This document shows, piece after piece, positions 1-8,100 of a stretch of DNA of 45,100 nucleotides. This DNA is from Hydnum rufescens UP504. Its lineage: Eukaryota > Basidiomycota > Agaricomycetes > Cantharellales > Hydnaceae. Position numbers and translations under genes: made by a program. The notes below the pieces were generated by a model. That model saw nothing but the letters and a program-made list of their open reading frames with translations. It did not search any database and was not told the DNA's origin. The stretch is from positions 1 to 45,100 of the forward strand of contig MU129244.1 in the NCBI GenBank assembly GCA_014904985.1, in the 5' to 3' direction. Every line of letters starts with the position of its first letter. The first letter of the stretch is position 1.

Positions 1-500
1 AATGAACTCAATGCTGATATCTTCTAGATACCATTCTTAAATACCACCTCCAGCTTCATCTGTGCCACCTAACAAAGCTGGGGATGATATGGCAGTGAAA
101 GATGCAAGGATCAATGTCAGAGAGATCATGGCCAGTTTGGGTCACAGCAATGCCAAGCATGACCCACACACAACAAGTTACTCTGAACAGTATTCCTCCA
201 ATCCCTGATGATGATCTTGACATCCGGTTGTCAGATGATGATGGTGAGACAGAACTTGAACCTGTGGCTATCTACAATGCACATGTCATGGAGATTGATA
301 ACCGGGCTCAAGAGCAGAAGTGGGAATCAGGAGAAGGTGCCGAGTAATGCACCCCTTCTCCAATTTTCTCAGCTTACCATCTTACTCATTATATCTTATA
401 CTTGCCCCCTGTATTTCCAGCCATGTCGCAGGCCATATTGATCATCCCCCATCATCATCATCCACATCATTGTTGCTGTTCCTGTGTTGTCCCTCCTGTC
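1..500. other. Unassigned repeat-flank sequence with short ORF
   Basis: A plus-strand open frame at 102-347 encodes an acidic stretch (DDDLDIRLSDDDGE) but has no recognisable domain. No start context, intron pattern or homologous neighbour supports a gene. It could be the tail of a transposon protein running in from outside the window. I can say nothing more about it. Confidence 0.2.
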
Positions 501-524
501 ATAATTCTCACATACATCTTGCAT

Positions 525-715
525 CGCCATATGTCTCACATCACTGTACATCTCGCATTGCCATACATCTCACATTGCCATACATCTCACATTGCCATAC
601 ATCTCACATTGTCGTACGTTTCACATTGTCATACGTCTCACATCATTGTACTTCTTGCATCATCATACTTCTCATATCATCATACTTCTTACATTGTCAT
701 ACATCTCCCATGAAA
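525..715. repeat. 17-bp minisatellite block 1
   Basis: Imperfect tandem copies of CCATACATCTCACATTG (17 bp) run through this interval, drifting to CATCATACTTCTCATAT-like variants toward the 3' side. The overlapping open frames full of His, Ser and Tyr are translations of the repeat and not genes. Confidence 0.85.
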
Positions 716-820
716 TCCCCCACATCATCGTACTTCTCATGTTGAATTTCTGCACCACATACTTCTCACATTGAATTCTCCTGTTGTGCAGGTTCTTGCA
801 GTCATAATCACCATGATATC

Positions 821-985
821 TCAGCTCCCACATCATCTCAGCTCTCGCATTGTCTTGGCTCTCACCTTGTCTTGGCTCTCACATCGTCTTGGCTCTTGCA
901 TCATCTCAGCTCTCACATCGTCTCAGCTCTCATGTTGTCTCAGCTCTTGTGTCATCTCAGCTCTTGCATCATCTTAGACACTATC
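821..985. repeat. 17-bp minisatellite block 2
   Basis: Tandem copies of a second 17-mer, about GTCTCAGCTCTCACATC, with TTGG/CAGC variants. It has the same period as the block upstream but a different consensus. Confidence 0.85.
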
Positions 986-1034
986 ATACACCTCGCATTG
1001 TCTTAGCTATCACACCAAAATCCCCATGTCTTTG

Positions 1035-1145
1035 TAATTCCCACACTGTCACAATCCCCATGTCATCATAATCCCCATGTCATCATAACCCCCACATCAT
1101 CATAATCCTCATGTCATCATAATCCTCATGTCATCATAATAATCC
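1035..1145. repeat. 17-bp minisatellite block 3
   Basis: Tandem copies of AATCCTCATGTCATCAT (17 bp), the third adjacent block with the same period. Confidence 0.8.
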
Positions 1146-1708
1146 CTGCATCATTGTGATTTCCTCATTGCACATCATTCCCATTTCCTGTCAATACAAC
1201 TTCTCATTTAGACTACCTTGTTTTGGAATATTATAATGCTTTTATTGGAACTATTGCTGCATACGGACTTGGAAGAGTAATGTAAAGAAGGTAATGATGG
1301 ACTTGTAAAAAAAAAAACTCCATTGCAGAGATAAAGCATGTGGATACCATCAGTTGGACAAAAAAGGAATTACAGCTGGGGATGAGGCTTGCTGGTAAGA
1401 CTCTGAGCTGAGGATATGTTTTCATGGGGCCAGGGTCTAAAAAATTGCCTGGCATGGCCCCATGAGACCTAATTTTGCAGGTGGGACCATGGGCCCATGC
1501 CAGCAGCTGAGTACATGTGGGGCCATGTGTGCATAGGCCTATTAGACCCACTTTCATACCAAAAAAAGACTACCTAATTAGATACCAAAATAGGGCTGCC
1601 TAAGGTGGCTTTCCACTGGGCTTGAACAAGAAGAAGAAAAAGGAAAAAGAAGATAATGAAGAAGGCTGTGACTACTGCCCAGCCTATTATTCCACTGAAT
1701 GGCCCAAG
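1146..1708. other. No gene seen
   Basis: AT-rich, CpG-poor sequence between the minisatellites and the solo LTR. A minus-strand frame at 1231-1557 has no domain and low-complexity content. I see nothing I can support here. Confidence 0.4.
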
Positions 1709-2277
1709 TGCAATATAGTGTATTACATAATTTATTTTGGACTCAAATCATGTATATATGGCAGATTTCACAGAATCAATAAGTGAATCTTTGCTTGGAT
1801 CTTCATCATATGAAACCATGAAACTCTTCTTGGCCTGTGCCTCTACTTCTATTGGGCTATCTGGCTGGCTTGCCTGGTGGCCATTAACTAATAGTCTTTC
1901 TTGATCTTGGAGCTGCCCCTATAGACTCAAATAGGGAAACAGTAAGTAGAATCCTGTTCTTCTTACTGACCCACTCTCCTCTCCTTAGGTAGTGACTGTG
2001 CCACTTGGCCAGTCACTACATTATACCTTTTCATCATTCTCTCCTTTCCCTTGCACCCTTTTTTCCTATCCCTGGGGAAAAGCCAGTGCCTAGCCCCATG
2101 TGTAGCTGCTCCATCTGAAGCTAGTGCTAAGGGTGGCAGGATTCTCTCTTCTCCTCTTTCCTCTATTCCTCTATTCCTGTTCCCTCCCCTGTTCCCTCCA
2201 CTTTGTCCAAGAATGACATGCCCTCCCATAATTAGGAGGCACTTCATTAGGCTAAGGGATCTCCCATGCCACTAACA
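1709..2277 (-). mobile_element. Solo LTR, Gypsy family of the 27-35 kb element
   Basis: Read on the minus strand the segment starts TGTTAGTGG and ends TATATTGCA. It aligns along its length with the LTR at 35171-35765, sharing for example TAATGAAGTGCCTCCT, CTTGGACAAAG, the CCACCCTTAGCACTAGCTTC block, GTGACTGGCCAAGTGGCACA and the terminal TGCCATATATACATGA. Homology stops at these ends, which defines the LTR. I see no target-site duplication (flanks CTCAC and CCAAG on the plus strand), so a simple recent solo-LTR event is not proven. Confidence 0.7.
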
Positions 2278-3081
2278 CTCACATATCATATCTACCCTCT
2301 GTTGTTGTGTACCAAAGTTGTGTGCAACCAGATATACAAATATACAATATAGAGCTTTTGTAATCTGGGAAAGACCCTCTGACTGAGAAAAAAAAATAAC
2401 TCCCCCCTCCCTCCACCCAGAAAAAGAAAGAACCTCCCCTCCCCTCCTCCATCCTAACACATGAGAATGTATGTTAATTCATAGTAACTCATAAGAGTGT
2501 GTTATAACCTGCAACAACAACCATAACCACTTCAATGACAAGAGCCTGTGAATACCTTTCACTTGAATTAGCTCAGTTGTAACATAACAAAGTCATTGAG
2601 GCCATTTTTGATGCACAATTATCTCTCTCGGATTTCTCTGACAGACTGTTGAGGTATTTGTCATCACAGTTGCAAACAAGCCATCATGTTGCCAGTGGGA
2701 CACATTCCTTCAACACACTCAATACAATCAACTACAGGGACTGAAAATAATGCAATTTACTCTATTTGGGCCTGGGCCCCAGTGTTGAATCCCGAAAGGC
2801 ATGACCGATTCATTTAGAGACCATGTGAGCGAGCTTGCGAGTGGAACATGGGCCATGGCTACTTTTGCGCAGCGGAGGGAGATATTGCTGAATGAGGCTC
2901 GACATTAGAGATCGAGCTGGCGCCAATCCGGGCGATGCCGGATTCCTAAATAAGACACTTCGCTCACACTGTAGTCACTTCGCCGAGAATGTTCTCGACA
3001 AAGAATTCTCTCTTCACCCACTCACTATCCCTTTTGATTTGGTCAAAACAGTGCATGTCTGACACAGGGTTGCATAGAGCT
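2278..3081. other. No gene seen; insertion target of Copia element
   Basis: Pyrimidine-rich to mixed sequence with no convincing coding region. CpG content rises after about 2780, suggesting a change from old repeat to less methylated sequence. The Copia element inserted at its right edge. Confidence 0.4.
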
Positions 3082-3086
3082 TGTCT
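3082..3086. repeat. Target-site duplication, left copy (TGTCT)
   Basis: TGTCT directly precedes the 5' LTR, and the identical TGTCT follows the 3' LTR at 4732-4736. A 5-bp duplication is the usual size for Copia and Gypsy integrases. Confidence 0.9.
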
Positions 3087-3209
3087 TGTCAGCGGATTGG
3101 GTCTGCAGACGATCCCGATCATATCCTGTCCGTATTTAGATAAGTGGCCCCATCATGTATATACGTATTATGTAACGTATTTGGCTCTTGCCGACCAGTT
3201 TTTTCGACA
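3087..3209 (+). repeat. 5' LTR of gag-only Copia element
   Basis: A 123-bp LTR starting TGTCAGCGG and ending TTTTTTCGACA (TG..CA). It differs from the 3' LTR by only a few substitutions, such as GGGTCTGC versus GGGTCCGC and CCCATCATG versus CCCGTCGTG. The differences are C/T or G/A changes at CpG sites in the 5' copy. It contains ATATACGTATTATG, a possible core promoter. Confidence 0.92.
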
Positions 3210-3228
3210 GGTTATGGGCCCATGCGCC
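3210..3228 (+). other. Primer-binding site, half-tRNA initiator-Met type
   Basis: GGTTATGGGCCCATGCGC lies directly after the LTR's terminal CA. It resembles the complement of the anticodon-loop region of fungal initiator tRNA-Met (CAU in the loop). That is the internal 'half-tRNA' priming used by Drosophila copia and yeast Ty5. The match is judged from memory of the tRNA and has at least one mismatch. Confidence 0.55.
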
Positions 3229-3274
3229 CTGTAGCGTATACCACCTTCTAAGCTAGTACCTGCCACCCGCCACC

Positions 3275-3874
3275 ATGTCAAATGTTAATGCCCTCCTGGC
3301 TGCTGTAGCCAAGTTGTCTGGAGCAGATAACTACTATGACTGGGCTTTTCAGATGCAGCTCATCATGATGCGCTCGGGCTGCTGGGGGGTTGTTAATGGC
3401 TCAGTTTCCAGACCCCGCCACACTGATCTCGCGCATCTTGAGGATTGGAATGCCAAATCTGCGGACGGCTATACCGCTATTGGCCTGACACTGAACCCGG
3501 ACCAAATGATTCATATTCGTAACTGCGCTGATGCACCGTCGGCATGGAGTGCCCTCGAACAACTCTATTCGCGAAACTCGGCTGCCAATCAAATTGCCAT
3601 TAAGCAGCGAATGCAAAACACATGGCTTGCCCCTGGAGACACAGTAGGGGACTACCTGAATACCATCACCACCTATGCGAACCAACTCCGATCCATGGGG
3701 ATCACTGTGAGTGATCAAGATATCACCGACATCCTCCTTGCAAACCTCCCCCCCTCCTACGACTCTGTTGCCACTGCCCTCATCATCCGTCATGGGCAAC
3801 CTACCGTATCCGAAGTGTCAGCTGCTCTCCTCGAGTATGAGATGCGGCTAAAAGAGGGTGAACTCGATTACTGA
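3275..3874 (+). CDS. gag: Copia Gag capsid region
   Basis: This 199-residue frame begins at ATG after a CCACC context. It has the architecture of the UBN2/Copia-type Gag: an N-terminal helix with the FSGADNYYDWAFQM-like start (here LSGADNYYDW), the central W-x-A-L-E-Q-L-Y motif (residues about 88-97), and the late LLANLPPSYD motif (about 153-162), which is the hallmark LP.sYd of Copia Gag. It would form the virus-like particle capsid. The frame closes with TGA just before the zinc-knuckle segment, which continues one base out of phase, so Gag is either split by a one-base shift or made by ribosomal frameshifting. No protease, integrase or reverse transcriptase follows. Confidence 0.85.
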   Translation: MSNVNALLAAVAKLSGADNYYDWAFQMQLIMMRSGCWGVVNGSVSRPRHTDLAHLEDWNAKSADGYTAIGLTLNPDQMIHIRNCADAPSAWSALEQLYSRNSAANQIAIKQRMQNTWLAPGDTVGDYLNTITTYANQLRSMGITVSDQDITDILLANLPPSYDSVATALIIRHGQPTVSEVSAALLEYEMRLKEGELDY

Positions 3875-4106
3875 ATCACTGCGAAATGTTGCCAAAAGTG
3901 GCCATGGGAAACCTAGTGGAGTAAAGACCCCGGCGGACTCGAAGTCAGCAAACTCAAAGCCGGCAGACGACACCAAGAAGGGTAACCGTTGTTACTGCTG
4001 TCAACAGCCTGGCCACTTTGCGCGTGACTGTATGGCCCCTGCCCCCGTTCATGCCGAAACTGCTACTGTTGCAGTTGCCAATAGCAAATCTATTGAGCTG
4101 TTCTAA
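3858..4106 (+). CDS. gag: Copia Gag nucleocapsid part, zinc knuckle
   Basis: Continues Gag in the +1 frame relative to the capsid ORF, overlapping it by 17 bases. It holds a Lys/Ser/Pro-rich linker and one canonical CCHC knuckle, CYCCQQPGHFARDC, where C-x2-C-x4-H-x4-C can be read directly. A stop codon (TAA) follows within 30 residues. There is no ATG in a plausible place, so it is expressed only as a fusion with the upstream ORF, if at all. The knuckle would bind element RNA for packaging. Confidence 0.75.
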   Translation: MNSITESLRNVAKSGHGKPSGVKTPADSKSANSKPADDTKKGNRCYCCQQPGHFARDCMAPAPVHAETATVAVANSKSIELF

Positions 4107-4600
4107 AAGAGTACTCGGATGTACTCACATCATGTTTTCTTTTGGGTGGGATGGAGGTGGTGCCCGGGCGAGGGGATTGCCATGGATCCAGCTCGTCGAT
4201 CGGGGTGCGTGGAGGGGATTTGGATGTCCAGCTCTCGGCACACGACACTATCAAGACATCCACCATTACTCGCGCGAGGGAGATTGGAACTCTCGGCTCA
4301 CGGTACTTGCGATTGTGGGGTAATTATTGCCATGTCTCTGTTCTTTAATCCAGTGGGAGTATATACCTGCTGCCTCATCTTTTCTGTTCTTCATCTTTTT
4401 GTCTCACTCATCCCAGTCCATTTGCTCCAGTGGGAGTTCTCTGCTCAATATTGCATTTTTTTCGCTCAAGTGGGAGCAAATTGCCTTTTATTTTCTCGCC
4501 TTTTCCTACTTCAGTGGGAGCACTCCTCTTGTTCCCCCCCCCATTTTCCTTGCATTCTCTTTGTTTATTGCTACACCCCCGCCCGATCGTTATCGCTGCG
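4107..4600 (+). promoter_or_regulatory. Non-coding 3' region with repeated polypurine-tract motif
   Basis: About 0.5 kb between gag and the 3' LTR has no coding signal. It contains AGTGGGAG at 4352, 4429, 4469 and 4513, and a fifth copy at 4601-4608 directly abutting the 3' LTR. The last one is the expected position of the polypurine tract that primes plus-strand DNA. The other four are unexplained. Confidence 0.7.
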
Positions 4601-4608
4601 AGTGGGAG

Positions 4609-4731
4609 TGTCAGCGGATTGGGTCCGCAGACGATCCCGATCGTATCCTGTCCGTATTTAGATAAGTGGCCCCGTCGTGTATATACGTATTATGTAACGT
4701 ATTCGGCTCTTGCCGACCAGTTTTTTCGACA
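4609..4731 (+). repeat. 3' LTR of gag-only Copia element
   Basis: 123-bp copy of the 5' LTR, TGTCAGCGG to TTCGACA, followed by the TGTCT duplication. CpG sites are intact, unlike several in the 5' copy. Confidence 0.92.
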
Positions 4732-4736
4732 TGTCT

Positions 4737-5173
4737 TTCCTATGCTCCGAGAGCCTGAAGTACACGCTGTAATTCAATCCTGCTTCCTTCAAGGCCAAGG
4801 ATTCAGCACTGCCCGAATTCTAAACCTGCGTGGATTGTCGTTATGTAAGATACCAACCAGGGTTGGTGAGAATTCGGCGTCCTTCGGACTTCTCCGCCCA
4901 CACACGGTAAGAGACAGAGCTCATCTCATCCAGCATTGACGAGGAGTTTCAGTCTGAGCGGACATTATAAGTCGAGCCTATGTCGCGTTACGCTAGCCAA
5001 AACTAGGTCCGGTCGGTGATAATGGCCGAATCTTAATCCCAATCCTGTTGCTAATCCGGCTTCCAGCCCCCAATGATCCAAAAGTTCTGTTCAAGTCAAG
5101 TCGCGGCAACAGCCAGATTTTTTTGGTCATACTCTGATACAGTTAGCTAACTAATTTTAGAGAATGGTACATT
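4737..5173. other. Intergenic, 3' flank of BRR2
   Basis: Normal CpG content and no coding signal that I can support. It holds the BRR2 3' untranslated region and polyadenylation signals by position. The run AGATTTTTTTGG and AT-rich patches near 5110-5170 lie just beyond the stop. Confidence 0.4.
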
Positions 5174-8100
5174 TTAATCCTCCATGTCTTTATCGCTGGA
5201 ATCCACGTCCTCATCGCTGTCACTTGCCTCGCCCTCCACAACAGTAATGGGATCCAAGCTGATATCATGATCGGCTCCACTATACGAATCGCAGATCACA
5301 TATAGCTTGAGTTTGTGGACCCCCTTTGGCAAGGTGAACTCGAGTTTCACTGTGAGATATCGACGAACTGTGACCTTGCGAATGGCAAGTAACTGCCGTG
5401 CAGTTGACTCGCCAATAACCAGCCACCAGTTCGCCATTTTCTTTGCTGGGTATAGTGGTGCCACAGCAACTTGTCCGTCATCAATGCCGTCGTCATCTGC
5501 ATCTCGCGAGAGCGTAATACTGAGCACTAGTGGAGTGTTGGACGTGTAGTCATCCTGATATTGTAATTCGTGCGCGACATCAAGGTTGGGATAAGAGTTG
5601 ACAAATACTGCTATATCTCGCCTGCAGCATGCACCGTTATACCTCAGCGAATGTCATGAAAATTTAAAGGGCTCACATTCGTCGTGCATCCATTTGCAAA
5701 AGGTGGTCCCTCTTCTCGTCCTCCATTTCCATGATATCGTAAACGGATTCCACGCCTGCATCTTGACAGCGCTTGACCACCTACATCGACTAGCATTAGT
5801 ACAGAAGAAAGCGGGGTAAAGGGGGATCAAACTCTGACATCTGGATCGAAGTGCGGTATCTGCTTCAACGGGGAGTCTGTCTCCCACATTGCCTGAACAC
5901 ACATTTGGGAAAGATCCATGGCACCGAGTGCATTGAGATACGCGTTGGACGACATGACATCGACGCATGCTGCCAATAGATTTAGGACCTTCCCTAGAAC
6001 TAGGGCTTGGTCCGAGACAAGGTCTGGAGGTAGTTGCAGACGCGAAAAGTGGGCTTGAAGCAACAAAAAGGTCTTGAAGTAAGGCGCGTTGTAGTTCACG
6101 GTGTCCAACTTCACAGGAACGCGATCATAAATGCGCTTCAGTAGAACTTCCTCGTGACGGCGGATTGGTATTGACTCGAATTCGGCCGAAGACGAGACGA
6201 TTTCAAGCAAGCCCTTGAGTTTCGTTTTCTCCTTTAGGGACATGCTAAATACCTCCACAGTAACATCTAATTGGGGTTGACTTTGAGTAAAATGAAGAAT
6301 CTGGAGCAGTGGGAAGGTCTTACAAGAAATATTGTAGTAGGCTGCGATCATGCCCAGATTCAAAGCTGTAACGTCCATTTCATCCTCTACCAATGAAGAA
6401 ACGTCAGGCTCATCAAATACAGCAAATATTTAGGATCGTACCAATAGCGATGCATTTCGACATTACGAGGTCATTTAAGGTATTCTCCACCAATTCTGAG
6501 AGGTGATCTGAAAGATGCCTATGGCTGACATTGTTCAGATTGTAGTAATTAGGATTTTGGGTCATTCGCCGATAGAAATACGTCCAAGTCAGGATATCCT
6601 GGAATGCGTGAGATTAGTAAGCATATCACTCAAAGTTTAGCATAGCATACCATGGCATCTTGCTTGTTTTCAATGGTTTTTACAGCGATCTCAGAGAGGA
6701 AGTAATCGTGGATCATGTGGGTTGGCAAATGGGACTCGATGGGCAAGCCTTCACTTAGGAATTTTTTGTAGAAATCTTTCCGGGTGTGTTGGCACATCAG
6801 GATGCATCGACTGCTTTGGTCGATAGACGGACGGCACGCGCGACCCATCATTTGAAGCAGATCCGTGATAGGGTAATCAACATAACGATGCTCTTTCCCT
6901 TCAAAATACTGGATACCCATGATGATGACCATGTAGGCAGTCACTGGTAGACTCCACGCGGTTTCCTGAGAAGGATTGTCTACAGAGTCAGTAGACAGGG
7001 AGATTGGCAAATAACAGACCACGCACTCGGGAAGCAATCAGCAGTTGAATGGCATCCGATTCGAAAAGCCGTTCGACGATACGCCGATCCTGACGGTCCA
7101 TGGCCTCGTGATAATACCCAATGCCATGCTTCAGCATGTCGGCAAGACCACTATCAGTGACATGATTCAAGTGCGGCTCCAGATCAGAAGCTTCGATATT
7201 CAGGAACCGATCCTCGTTGCCGTCAGTGAGACAGTAACTCAAGACATCAGACGCGGTCAATCGACATTGTCGACGGGAAGGGACGAACACGACAACGGGC
7301 TTGGAGGAGGAAAATTCCACAATTGACAGATACGCAGGCTTAGCCATGGCAATCATCAGTGATGGGAAGTGCGGGATGCTGAAACTTTGCAAATGAACCT
7401 CGAGAGGAAGTGGGCGGGCACTGTATCGGGTTCGTCATAAGGAATGGTAATGAATATCATGAGGACATTCGTACCTTGGGGCAAAGTTAAAAACCGTATG
7501 TGTACTTGCGCCCATCCATTCACCTAAGTCGCGAGCGTTGGCCAAAGAAACACCACACGCAACGATACGAGTCTTGATCTCGGTTTGCGCAGACACATAG
7601 CGCGTCCGAGAGATAACGACTTCATACGTCGGCCCTATTTCCCCCCCAATGAGCTGCACTTCGTCTGCAATCAATAATCCAATGTTGTGAACATGCTTCC
7701 GCTGCTTCCACCGGCGGGAAAGAATATCCCACTTGATAAACGAAAATAATCAGCATTCCATAGCGAACCTTTGGCGCTAAGGAGATGTTCAAACCTGAGA
7801 TGGTGTGCACACCAATACATGGGCACCTTTTTCCAATATGCGGAGATCTGCACTTGTCTCGCCAGTTAGGCCGACGATTTCCTTCCCCCCTTGCAGGTTA
7901 CCAAATTTTTCCCGCCATTCGGAGACTCGTTGGTCCACCATATCCTGATATGGTTCGATGCATATGGCACGAGGCGCATCAGACTTTGACCAGAGCCTCA
8001 GCAAAGCGAATTCGGCGCATATGGTTTTGCCGCTACCAGTAGGTGCGCCGATGAAGACGTTGTCGTCTGAGTTGTACAAGGCTTGGAAGACTTGAGTCTG

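Larger units (their letters stand above)
3087..4731 (+). mobile_element. Complete non-autonomous Copia element, gag-only (TR-GAG type)
   Basis: A 1,645-bp unit with 123-bp LTRs, half-tRNA primer site, gag with zinc knuckle, polypurine tract and perfect 5-bp target duplication. It lacks protease, integrase, reverse transcriptase and RNase H entirely, so it must depend on enzymes from a full-length relative. Plant elements with this structure are called TR-GAG (terminal-repeat retrotransposons with GAG domain). High CpG content and few LTR differences point to a young insertion. Confidence 0.88.

Noticed and set aside
320..1071. Several overlapping His/Ser-rich ORFs.
   Set aside because: Products of the 17-bp minisatellites, open in more than one frame because of low complexity.
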